Of a DNA stretch of 64,000 bases, positions 1 through 9,477 are shown piece by piece (the stretch's first letter is position 1; every line of letters starts with the position of its first letter). The stretch is from Haematobia irritans. Lineage: Eukaryota > Arthropoda > Insecta > Diptera > Muscidae. The stretch spans positions 227,766,085 to 227,830,084 of the forward strand of contig NC_134400.1 in the NCBI RefSeq assembly GCF_050003625.1. The letters run 5' to 3'. The notes under the pieces are model-generated. The model searched no databases. It saw only the letters and a list, made by a program, of their open reading frames with translations, and was not told the origin of the DNA. The position numbers were made by a program, and so were the translations under genes.

Positions 1-838
1 CAAATTCCGTACATCCGAATATTTTATGAGTCTCGAAAAACTTGCAAAATATCAGCCAAATCGGTTCAGATTTAGATATAGCTCCCATATATAGCCTTCG
101 CGCGATTTACACTCATTTGCCCACAGAGGCCAATTTTTGCTCCGATTTAGTTGAAATTTTGCATAGGGAGTAGAATTAGCATTGTAACAATGCGTGCCAA
201 ATTTGGTTGAAATCGGTTCAGATTTGGATATATCTCCCATATATATCTTTCGCCCGATTTACAGTCATATGACCACAGAGGCCAATTTTTAACTCCGATT
301 TAGTTGCAATTTTGCACAGGGAGTAGAATTAGCATTGTAGCTATGCGTGCCAAATGTGGTTGAAATCGGTTCAGATTTAGATATAGCTCCCATATATATG
401 TTTTTCTGATTTCGAGAAAAATGGTCAAAATACCAACATTTTCCTTGTTAAATCGCCACTGCTTAGTCGAAAAGTTGTAAACATTACTCTAATTTTCCTA
501 AACTTCTAATACATATATATCGGGCGATAAATCATAAATAAACTTTTGCGAAGTTTCCTTAAAATTGCTTCAGATTTAAATGTTTCCCATATTTTTTTAC
601 TAAAATTGTGTTCCACCCTAGTACATTAGCCAACTTAAATTTTGAGTCAATAGATTTTGTAAAAGTTTATCAAATTCTGTCCACATCGAGTGATATTTAA
701 ATGTATGTATTTGGGACAAACCTTTATATATAGCACCCAACACATTTGACGGATGTGATATGGTATCGAAAATTTAGATCTACAAAGTGGTGCAGGGTAT
801 AATATAGTCGGCCCCGCCCGACTTTAGACTTTCCTTAC
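1..838. repeat. Interspersed repeat with 153-bp internal units (family R1), copy 1
   Basis: Non-coding repeat cut by the left edge of the window. The phrase GCTCCCAT or TCTCCCAT recurs at about 81, 233 and 386, a period of 152-153 bp. The right end, near 800-838, has the motif GTCGGCCCCGCCCGACTTT followed by AGACTTTCCTTACTT. The reverse complement of the whole segment reappears at 25843-26940, and related ends lie at 20180-20231. It abuts family S copy A, which seems to be truncated at this junction. Confidence 0.75.
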
Positions 839-966
839 TTATTTTTATTCGTGGGTGATTTATTTGGCTAGATGAGGTGTTGTTTTCAATAAAGGCACAT
901 GTGTTTTTGTTGTTGTAGGAATGTTTTGGCTTTGCTTGGTTTTGTTTGGCATGCTTCAGTTGTATA

Positions 967-1881
967 CACGCTCACAAAAAATCGCTTCTGTAACATATAC
1001 TCCCAAACATATTTTGCTTCAAGCATATACACTTTTGGGTATTGCCCAAACATTTACATGTTTGATCTCTACCAATCTATAATATGTTTGAAAGCATATT
1101 GGTCTAAACAATATATGTTTGGGTAGTCTAAGTTCCAAACATTTTGTATTTTTGCATCCAAATTCAATAATGTTGTCTTCCAAAAAAACAATATGTTATT
1201 ATGTGACCATATAATATGTTTGGAAGCATTTTGCACCCAAAAATATTATATGCTTAAAAAAAAATTCTTCCAAACAATATTGTGCTCAAAATTTTATTTA
1301 TTTATTTATATATTTACAATCATAATGAATTATGAAAATAAACAGGTAATATGGGTGCTAACAACATAGGTTTTCGACCTGAATGTTTTTAGTTCTTAGC
1401 ACCTTTTTCTGTAATACAAACATTGTAGAAGAAAGTATTCAATTTTATGACTTTTTTTATTCTAATTTTACCTTTTGCCGGACGGGGATTCGAAAAGCGG
1501 ACCACACAGTTTGTAAGGATCAAAGAAGTAGCTGATCAATTGCCCAAGGAAAAATAAAATGTTAATTTTGTAATAACAAGCAACAACCACCAACTTAATT
1601 CATCGCTCCCTGTTAAATGGCGCTCCAAGCTACTAAACACATATATGTTTATAGGCTATTTCTAAATTAATATATGTTTGCATCCAAGCATATTATATTT
1701 ACAAACATTTTATGTCCTAAACATAATATGTTCTAACATATTAACATATATATCCCAAACATGTTATGCTAGTTTATGAACATTATATGCTTGCACTCAA
1801 AAATATTGTGTTTAAAAATTTGTGTTCCAAACATATAATGTTTATAGCCAAACATATGAAAAACAGTCTTTTTCATCCGTG
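967..1881. mobile_element. Non-autonomous DNA element with CAC...GTG ends (915 bp), copy 1
   Basis: Starts CACGCTCACAAAAAATCG and ends CTTTTTCATCCGTG, flanked on both sides by TA (965-966, 1882-1883). The empty site is visible in family S copy B (about 32600-32630 read in reverse), where the same flanks meet across a single TA. A second copy is at 38450-39424. The interior is rich in short ATATGTTTGG/CCAAACATAT words in both orientations and carries a tRNA-like box B on the minus strand near 1485. No transposase is visible. Confidence 0.85.
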
Positions 1882-2112
1882 TAGTTGGCGTTGGCGTGGG
1901 CTGTTGCATCTTTTAATATGCAACAGGGGACTATAAAGGCACGGAATATTTTGAGACATATATTGGTGTTTGTTTATTAAACCTTTTAAATGAAAGTTAT
2001 TAATATTTTATCGGTAGTTTAGAGAAAAGTTATTAAGAATATTTAGGAAAATATGTTGAAATTGAAAGTGTATTGAAATTTTTATTATTCAATGTAAAAA
2101 ATTAATATTCAG

Positions 2113-2759
2113 TTCCAGATGAATTTGGAAAATTTTTGTTATATCTCAGCGTATAATTGGTAAGTATTGTTTTTTTTAATAATATTTTTTATGTATATTA
2201 TTATTTGTTAATTATTTTTTTTTTGTTTTGGAAACCAGTTTAATGTTTTTCTTTGTTGTAAAAGCAATATTTAATTTCAGAGCAACTCCAGATAGGTTCG
2301 AACAAATTTAAAAAATAGAGAATTGGTAAGTTTTCTTTTAAAATTTGGCTTTCTTTCAACTAGAATATTAACGTTTTTATGACCTTTTTGTCATCAAAAT
2401 TACTGTTTTTTAATACCTTATTTTAGTATTTCTTTAATCAATTTTTTTGGAAACCAATGTAATATTTTTAATGTAAAAAAACAAATATTTAATTTCAGAA
2501 TAACCCCTTAAAAATTTGAAAAAAAATTTTGTACTCCTTTGCTTGTAATTTAATAGTGAATTGGTAAGAATTCTTTAACTTTCTTTTAACCAGAATATTT
2601 GTTTTTTTATGCATAATATTATTTTTTTATTAGATTTTTTGGAAACCTATTTAATAATTTTATTTAATGTAAAAAATAAATATTTAATTTCAGAGTAGCC
2701 CAAATAAATTTGGACAACTTTTTATATTTCCCCTCAGCGTACAATTTAATAGAGAATTG
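2113..2759 (+). other. Tandem array of four splice-site-bounded modules in family S copy A
   Basis: Four short segments, 2113-2159, 2281-2325, 2499-2563 and 2694-2759, are each preceded by TTCAG (three by AATTTCAG) and followed by GTAAG right after TTG. The spacers between them (about 121, 173 and 130 bp) share a 3' half containing TTGGAAACC and ATTTAATTTCAG. The segments contain stop codons and appear non-coding. Copies B and C hold the same array in reverse, some units with damaged sites: in B, unit 2 lost its donor GT and unit 1 its acceptor AG. Confidence 0.7.
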
Positions 2760-2911
2760 GTAAGTTTTATATTAAAACTTTAGCTTTCTTTCAACTAGAA
2801 TATTTATTTTATTATATCCTTCACATCGATAACAACACACTTTTATGAGTTATAATATACTTATACGTTTTCCAAATAAAACTTGAATTCCTTACACCAT
2901 TTGATAAAATG

Positions 2912-4626
2912 GTAAGTTACAAGCTAAAATAAAGAATTAACAAGTATATACGGCCGTAAGTTCGGCCAGGCCGAATCTTATGTACCTTCCACCATGGATT
3001 GCGTAGAAACTTCTATGAAAGACTAACATCCACAATCGAATTACGTGGGTTGTGGTATATGGGGGCTATATACAATTATCGATCGATTTATCTGAGGGCC
3101 ATATATAACTATAGACCGATATGGACCTAGTTAGGCATGGTTGTTAACGACCATATACTACCACAATGTACCAAATTTCAACTCACTCGGATGAAATTTG
3201 CTCCTCCAAGAGGCTCCAAAACCAAATCTCGGGATCGGTTTATATGAGGCTATGTATGATTATGGACTGATATGGACCACTTTTGGCATGGTTGTTAAAT
3301 ATCATATACTTCCACCACGTACCAAATTCCAAACAGATCGGATGAATTTTGCTGCTCCAAAAAGGCACTGGAGGTCAAATCTGGGGATCGGTTTATATGG
3401 GAGCTATATATAATTATGGACTAATAGGAACCAATTCCTGCATGGTTGTTGGATACCATATACTAACATCACGTACCAAATTTCAAGCGAATGGGAAGAA
3501 TTTTGCTCTTCCAAGGGGCTCTGGAGAACAAATCAGGGGATCGGTTTATCTGGGGCCTATATATAATTATGGACCGATATCGACCAATTTTTGCATGGGA
3601 GTTTGAGGCCATATATTTACACCACGTACAAAATTTCAACTGAATCAGATGAATTTTGGTCTTCCAAGAGGCTCCGGAGGTCAAATCTGGTGATCGGTTT
3701 ATATGGGGGATATATGTAATTATGTACCGATGTGGACCAATTTTTACATGGTTGTTATATGGTCTCTAACAACCATGTAAAAATTACTAACACCATGTAC
3801 CAAATTTCAGCCGGATCGGATGAAATTTGCTTCTCTTAGCGGCCTCGCAATCCAAATCGGGGGATCGGTTTATATGGGGGTTATATATAATTATGGACCA
3901 ATGTGAACCAGTTTTTGCATGGTTGTTACAGACCATATACTAACACCATGTACCAAATTTCAGCCGGATCGGATGAAATTTGCTTCTCTTAGAGGCCTCG
4001 CAAGCCAAATCGGGGGATCGGTTTATATGGGGGCTATATAAAATTATGGACCGATGTGGACCAATTTTTACATGGTTGTTAGAGACCATATATTAACACC
4101 ATGTACCAAATTTCAGCCGGATCGTATGAAATTTGCTTCTCTTAGAGGCCTCGCAAGCCAAATCGGGGGATCGGTTTATATGGGGGCTATATATAATTAT
4201 GGACCGATGTGGACCAATTTTTGCATGGTTGTTAGAGACCATATACTCACATCATGTACCAAATTTCGGGGTACGTTTATATGGGGGCTATACGTAAAAG
4301 TGGACCGATATGGCCCATTTGCAATACAATCCGACCTACATCAATAACAACTACTTGTGCCAAGTTTCAAGTCGATAGCTTGTTTCGTTCGGAAGTTAGC
4401 GTGATTTCAACAGACGGACGGACGGACATGTTCAGATCGACTCAGAATTTCACCACGACCCAGAATATATATACTTTATGGGGACTTAGAGCAATATTTC
4501 GATGTGTTACAAACGGAATGACAAAGTTAATATACCCCCCATCCTATGGTGGAGGGTATAAAAAATTATATTTTATTACATGGTGTTAATTTTTAACAAT
4601 TTCCATTATTGCTTCCATTTTTTCAG
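2912..4626 (+). other. GT-AG intron-like interval of copy A, enlarged by an insertion
   Basis: Begins GTAAGTTACAAG after AAAATG and ends in a T-rich tract with TTTTTTCAG before CAAGATATGTG. In copy C the equivalent interval is 95 nt (34273-34367, minus). In copy B it is absent and AAAATG joins directly to CAAGCTATGTG. The 2940-4566 element lies inside it. Fly introns are often this short, so the 95-nt form is a plausible ancestral intron. Confidence 0.7.
2940..4566 (+). mobile_element. Interspersed element with seven 153-bp internal units (family R2)
   Basis: Begins CAAGTATATACGGCCGTAAG and ends CCTATGGTGGAGGGTATAAA. ATCGGTTTATATGG-type unit starts occur near 3231, 3384, 3538, 3691, 3861, 4013 and 4166, spaced 152-154 bp (one 170). 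The subterminal words CCTTCCACCATGG and CCATCCTATGGTGGAGGG are partial inverted matches. It sits within the intron-like interval of family S copy A. The target duplication cannot be resolved because the flanks are A/T-rich. No coding capacity is seen; the open frames across it merely follow the repeats. Confidence 0.75.
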
Positions 4627-5195
4627 CAAGATATGTGAAAAATTTACCTACAATGAATAAAAAACGGATAAGTCAAAATGTCCAAACAGCGAGTTCAAAT
4701 GAACTACTTTCTTGTTCCACGTGGTCATAATTTTTATTCACAAAAAAAAAAACATTGTATTAAGAACTTTCATCATAAGTTTTTATAATAAAGTACTTTT
4801 GCTTAAAGAAATTTAATGTTAATGTATGAAAATGTTCATAATAGTAAAACGGTGTTGTTCCTTTAATTATTTAATTTCTCTGTACTGTGGAATGATTGAT
4901 TTAAAAATATTTTAGTCGTCGAAATTTTAAGGAGACTGATAACCAATTTTTATTATCAGGTTTCCCTAAAAATAAGCAAGTAAACCAAAATAATACTGAC
5001 TTCTTAACTTGGTAGGGGTATATAAATCTTATGGTGTTGTAAAAATGAACTAAAATACAATGTTATAGATGAACTAAAATTTAAGAGAATTATAAACTAG
5101 ACAAGTTGAAAAAAAAAATCTTAAGGGCTAAATCATGGTCAATATTACTACAGTTTAGTTCAATGGAAAAGGGTTCACTGTTTTTTTCAGTGGGT

Positions 5196-5435
5196 GTGAT
5201 AAAATAAACTGAGCTTTAAAACAAAAAAACGTGTATGCATTTTGGTCGTCAAAATCGTAATTGTTAAATTTTTGTTCGTCAAAAATTAAATAATTGTCGT
5301 TTGTCGAAAAGTAAATATTTTTCGTGTGTCGAAAAAAAATCGTCAAAATTATAATAAAATTTTTTGTTTGTCAAAATAAAATTATTTTTCGTTCGCCGAA
5401 AAATAGTTGCGAAATTTTCATTGAAATAAAACTTT
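5196..5435 (+). other. 5' remnant of copia element upstream of gag
   Basis: AT-rich segment with recurring CGTCAAAAT and GTCGAAAA words, probably the untranslated leader of the copia element. No 5' LTR matching the 3' LTR (which starts TGTTAGGATTAAC) is seen, so the element is 5'-truncated next to the family S end. Confidence 0.45.
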
Positions 5436-8290
5436 TTGAACAGCGAAAATTATGCGAGTTGGAGCATTCAAATGAAAAGTCTTCTAATAACCTTGGACTA
5501 TTGGTTTGTGTGTGAGAATGTTTGTCCGTCAGCATCTTCCACAGAGGATAAAGCTCGATATAAGGCCCTTGACGAAAAAGCACTGGCAACAATTACGTTG
5601 AGTGTTAAGCCATCTGAGCTGATCCACATAAAAAATTGTAAAGCCGCTATGAGTGCTTGGAACACGCTCAGCAGTATTTATATGGCCAAAACCCCAGCCC
5701 GAAAAGTTAATTTATTTAAAAAATTGGTACGCTTTAAAATCATGGATGGAGTGCCCTACGCCCAGCAACTAAATGAGTTCAGTACATTGGTAGAATCGCT
5801 CAGAGAAATCGATAATTCCATGTCTGACGATTTCATTAGCATCATTTTGCTATGCAGTTTACCTGATAGCTTTGACAGCTTTGTAGTGGCTATGGAGAGC
5901 AGGGATAAATTACCACCGTTAGAACAATTGAAGGTCAAAATTCTCGAGGAGCGGAATCGCAGGGGCGAGAGGCAGCAACAGGGAGATGAACAGGTTCTTG
6001 CAATCAAGAACAGGAATGACAGCAAACGGAATAACAAATATAGAACAAGGCATGGACATAGCGAAAAAGTTGATGAAGCCGAGAGAAGAAAGAATGTGAA
6101 ATGCTACTCTTGTGGAAAACGTGGACACATAAGATCAGAGTGTAGAGGCTTCACACGTCCCCCCGTCGTTCTCTGTGTAAATAAAAATCCAAGAGAAGTT
6201 GATAAAAATAGGATTTTAGATAGCAGAGCAACCTTCCACATATGTAATGACAGAAATATGTTTTTATCTCTGAGAGAACAACAACAAGAAATCTTTTTGC
6301 CATCTGGAGAGAGTGTAAGCGTGAAAGGCATAGGTAACGTAATGGTAAAATCAGAGAAATCTGACATTACACTATGCGATGTTTTGTTTGTGCCGGCATT
6401 AAAATCAAATATTTTGTCGGTTAGCAAAATAATTAGGAATGGTAATTCTGTTCATTTTACAAAAACAAAGGCTTTTGTAAATAATAAAACAAACAAACTC
6501 TTATTTGAAGCAAAATGTGTCGGCGGTACATTCGAAGTAAATTTTGAAATGTATAAAAAAGAATTCGCTATGGTAAATGTGGATGACTCGGACTTTGTAT
6601 TATGGCATAAACGGTACGGACATATAAATTATCGGGATATGGAAAGACTTGTCAAAAACGATGTTGTTCGTGGAATAAAAATACATAAAATTGTTACGGA
6701 AAATAAAAGAAATTGTGTGACTTGTGCAACGTGTAAAATGATTGTAAATCCGTTTAAGTCATACAGTGAGATTTCTACAAATGGACCTTTAGAAGTGATA
6801 CACAGTGACGTTTTTGGTCCTATGCGGGTGGCATCACAAAGTGGCTCTTTATATTTTGTAACATTTGTGGACGATTTTTCAAGATAAATTTATATCTATT
6901 TTTGAGACATAAATCGGAAGTTTTTGGAAGTTTTAAAAATTTTGTAAATATGGCTGAAAACCAAACTGGCCGAAAATTAAAAATATTTCGGGGTGATAAT
7001 GGGTGCGAATATTTGTCGAACGAGTTTGATAAATTCTTGAAGGGACAAGGCATCATACATCAGACAACCGCCAGCTACACACCGCAGCAAAACGTCGTAG
7101 CCGAACGAGTAAATAGAACGATAGTGGAAATGGCAAGATGTATGATGGCCGTTGCAAAAACCCCAAAATACCTCTGGACATAGGCTGTTAACACAGCCGT
7201 TTATATTCGAAATCGTTCGCCCACAAAATTGTTGAACAACATTACGCCATATGAGAGGTGGAATAATAGAAAACCATCGGTTTCTCATTTAAAAATTTTT
7301 GGATGTAATGCAGTTGTTTTAAATAAAAAACATGGTAAAAATAAGCTGGAGCCTAAAGGAGATATGGTAACGTTCGTCGGTTACTCCACAACAACCAAAG
7401 GTTTTAGGCTTTACAACAAAATTAATAAATCGATTGTAATATCAAGAGACGTGGTATTTTTTGAAAATATGTTTGATGTAGGTCATCAAGAAGGAGGGGA
7501 GAACAACGATGATTGGTTCATCACACAGAGAGAACAGAGAGAAATGTTGCCTCCATTAATACCGCCCTCAACAGAAGAATCGACGGCAGCAGTGCCAACA
7601 ATTATGCCAGACAGGGAATTGTTACCCCCACCTCCGCCACGATCACACACTGTCCCCAATGCGAATGTCTCCATTCATGAAGCAGGTATGCAGTCAGTGG
7701 GTGATGAGAGTGATAGTGATGACAACTATGGCGTGAAGAGAAAGACAGGTAGACCTCGTATTATAAGAACGAGTGCAAAAGGCAAACCCAGAAAATTGAG
7801 GGTGGAGAGTAATGAAGAGAGTGCCAGATAATATTTTTTGAGAGAGGCTACACCAGACGTTCTGAATGAATTGCGAGAGACATCAGTGGATCCCAAAACT
7901 GTGAGTGAGGCGATGAGGGGAGTAAATGCTGATAAATGGAAAGTAGCAATGATGGAGGAGTATGAATCCCTGTTAAAAAATTATACATGGGAGTTGGTGG
8001 ATAAACCAGAAAACAAAAACATCATTGGAAATAAATGGGTGCTTACAACAAAAAGGAAAATCGATGGTACAATTGATAAGTACAAAGCGAGGCTCGTAGC
8101 TCTTGGTTGTTTTCAAAAACCGAACATCGACTACACAAATACTTAAACCCCAGTGGTGAGGCATAGCACAATTCGTTTAATATTATCGATGGCAGCTCGA
8201 TTTAAATTACTAGTAAACCACATAGATATAAAGTCAGCATACCTAAATGGAATTCTAAAGGAGGATGTTTATATGTACCAGCCAAAATAT
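5436..8290 (+). pseudogene. Ty1/copia gag-pol, 5' part (Gag, protease, integrase, start of RT)
   Basis: Decayed polyprotein of a copia retrotransposon. The first frame (5436-6887) reads a Gag with NYASWSIQMKSLL near its start, a CCHC knuckle CYSCGKRGHIRSEC, a protease site read as DSRA where the family has DSGA, and the integrase start with HSDVFGP. A stop near 6885 and a one-base frameshift before 6902 end this frame. The second frame (6902-8290) continues integrase (RGDNGCEY, then VVAERVNRT with the catalytic Glu), a proline-rich linker and the copia RT start (NKWVLTTKRKIDG, YKARLVALG), with in-frame stops at 7181, 7829 and 8144. There is no usable ATG at the start; the true N-terminus is lost. 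The gypsy element splits it after 8290, and the frame resumes exactly at 15572. Confidence 0.9.
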
Positions 8291-8635
8291 TGTTACGAAT
8301 TTAATAATTATAGATATAAGTTTATTTAAATTAGTTTCCGTTAATTTAAAATTTCAAATTGTAACGATAAAATTTCGCTATCACTTGTTGGAATCATCTA
8401 TCCATTTCTAGTATTTTCCTGAATTTCGTTTATGTTCTTTTGTTTGCTTACCAAAATGTTAGTTCTTACTCTCTTTGCTTTGCTTTGTTATTCTGCATTC
8501 TCATTTCATCTCATTGTCTATTGTCATTATTGTTGTTGTTGTAGTAATGCGAGCATATATCTATGTGAGTTTGTATGTGTTTGGCAGCCACCAGATGAAC
8601 ATCTTAATGGTCGTAGATCCTTCTAGCATTGTCTA

Positions 8636-8683
8636 AGAATGTTCTGGCGTTGCCAGAATATTGTAGTGCTACCAGAATGTTCT
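8636..8683 (+). promoter_or_regulatory. Two heat-shock-element-like palindromes in LTR U3
   Basis: AGAATGTTCT occurs at 8636-8645 and again at 8674-8683, each matching the nGAAnnTTCn core bound by heat-shock factor, with CCAGAATATT between them. They lie 50-100 bp upstream of the inferred start site. Strong elements usually have three or more contiguous units, and here only two units are contiguous at each site, so the function is inferred. The same sequence is present in all three LTRs. Confidence 0.45.
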
Positions 8684-8701
8684 CGTATTGCCACACCGTC
8701 A

Positions 8702-8738
8702 TATATAAAAGCGCTCGCATGCTGCTAACGAGTCAGTC
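8702..8738 (+). promoter_or_regulatory. LTR core promoter: TATA box and initiator
   Basis: TATATAAAA at 8702-8710 and TCAGTC at 8733-8738. TATAAA starts 31 bp upstream of the initiator A (8735), the standard spacing for an insect RNA polymerase II promoter. Equivalent sites exist in the other two LTRs. Confidence 0.7.
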
Positions 8739-8885
8739 TTAATTAAAGCGTCAAACGAATAACTTCAGTGTGAACGAATTGTAAAGTGTGAAGTCAGTAA
8801 ATAAATTGTAGATTGTCGTTATTTAGAAGAACTGTGTTTTAATTGTCGGCTAATTAAAAACGCCTAAATATAAAAACGTAACAAT

Positions 8886-8901
8886 TGGTGTCGGAAGTGA
8901 A
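8886..8901 (+). other. Primer binding site of gypsy element
   Basis: TGGTGTCGGAAGTGAA starts two bases after LTR 1. TGG at the start fits the CCA end of a tRNA. The rest resembles a tRNA-Leu type site, but the identity of the primer tRNA is an inference from memory. Confidence 0.55.
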
Positions 8902-8922
8902 ATAACGAAAAAAAAATCTACA

Positions 8923-9477
8923 ATGAAGTTTAATGAGCTTCGTGTGGAAGACTTAAAAAAGGAATTGAGCAAACTGGACCTGCCGACAACAGGCAATAAG
9001 GCCCAGCTTCAAAAGCGTCTACTGGAAGAGTTTGAACGGCGTAATATGGACATTGCGACGCATGAGTTTGATTATAAGGAGGACATTGACGAATCAATAC
9101 TCGTCAATACCAGCAGTGTAGAAAATCCATCTGTGGCTTCAAGTGTTGTGGATTACACCTCAATGCTCAATGTTTTAAGCAAAATGATGGAAGAAAACTC
9201 TAGAAAAATCATGGATGAGAATTCTAGAAAAATGGAAGAAAATTCTAGAAAAATGGAAGAAAATTCTAGAAAAATGGAAGAAAATTCCAGAAAATTGGAA
9301 GAAAAATTCGACGAAAATTCTAGAATGGTCAACGAAAAATTACAACAAATTTCTGAAGGCATGGAGAAACGAGTGGACCATATAGAAAATCAAATTGTGG
9401 AATTAGATAAGAAATTTGTGGTTCACGATGAAAAATTTCTACACCTTGAGAAAAAAAATGTCAGAGCTGGAAATTAA
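8923..9477 (+). CDS. Gypsy ORF1: SAP-domain, coiled-coil Gag-like protein (copy 1)
   Basis: 184-residue open frame starting 39 bp after the LTR. Residues about 5-38 match the SAP fold pattern (LRVEDLKKEL, then LPTTGNKAQLQKRL), a small helix-turn-helix that binds DNA in host proteins. Residues about 87-125 are a run of a seven-residue unit (EENSRKM) encoded by a 21-bp DNA repeat containing TCTAGA; with the following charged helix this predicts a coiled coil, suited to Gag self-assembly. The frame ends overlapping the next ORF. The capsid-like and zinc-knuckle parts are in the next frame, so this is the N-terminal portion of Gag or a separate product. The ATG has an AAAATCTACAATGAAG context. 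An identical frame occurs at 12381-12935. Confidence 0.85.
   Translation: MKFNELRVEDLKKELSKLDLPTTGNKAQLQKRLLEEFERRNMDIATHEFDYKEDIDESILVNTSSVENPSVASSVVDYTSMLNVLSKMMEENSRKIMDENSRKMEENSRKMEENSRKMEENSRKLEEKFDENSRMVNEKLQQISEGMEKRVDHIENQIVELDKKFVVHDEKFLHLEKKNVRAGN

Larger units (their letters stand above)
839..5195 (+). repeat. Family S repeat, copy A (interrupted by two insertions)
   Basis: Same family as 30681-32937 and 33711-36404, here in the opposite orientation. Homologous pieces are 839-966, 1882-2939 and 4567-5195; the gaps are inserted elements. The distal end reads CACTG-A7-CAGTG in reverse complement (about 5175-5195). The interior holds four exon-like modules bounded by TTTCAG and GTAAG, then a GT-AG interval (2912-4626). 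It has no long reading frame and appears non-coding. The left end is cut by the 1-838 repeat. The element class is unknown; it could be a non-autonomous DNA element or a duplicated piece of a transcribed locus. Confidence 0.75.
8291..8883 (+). repeat. Gypsy LTR 1
   Basis: 593 bp, TGTTAC...GTAACA. Contains a TATA box (8702-8710), an insect-type initiator TCAGTC (8733-8738) and AATAAA (8800-8805), which together suggest U3, R and U5 in the usual order with transcription starting near 8735. Confidence 0.93.

Noticed and set aside
3198..4589. Several overlapping open frames across 3.2-4.6 kb
   Set aside because: They follow the 153-bp repeat units and have no family resemblance; chance frames in a repeat.
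8432..8626. 64-codon hydrophobic open frame in each gypsy LTR (also 11890-12084 and 15116-15310)
   Set aside because: It lies wholly in U3 upstream of the TATA box, is repeated only because the LTR is repeated, and has no recognisable domain.
9153..9362. Minus-strand frame of repeated FLEFSSI units (also 12611-12820)
   Set aside because: It is the antisense shadow of the 21-bp coding repeat in ORF1.
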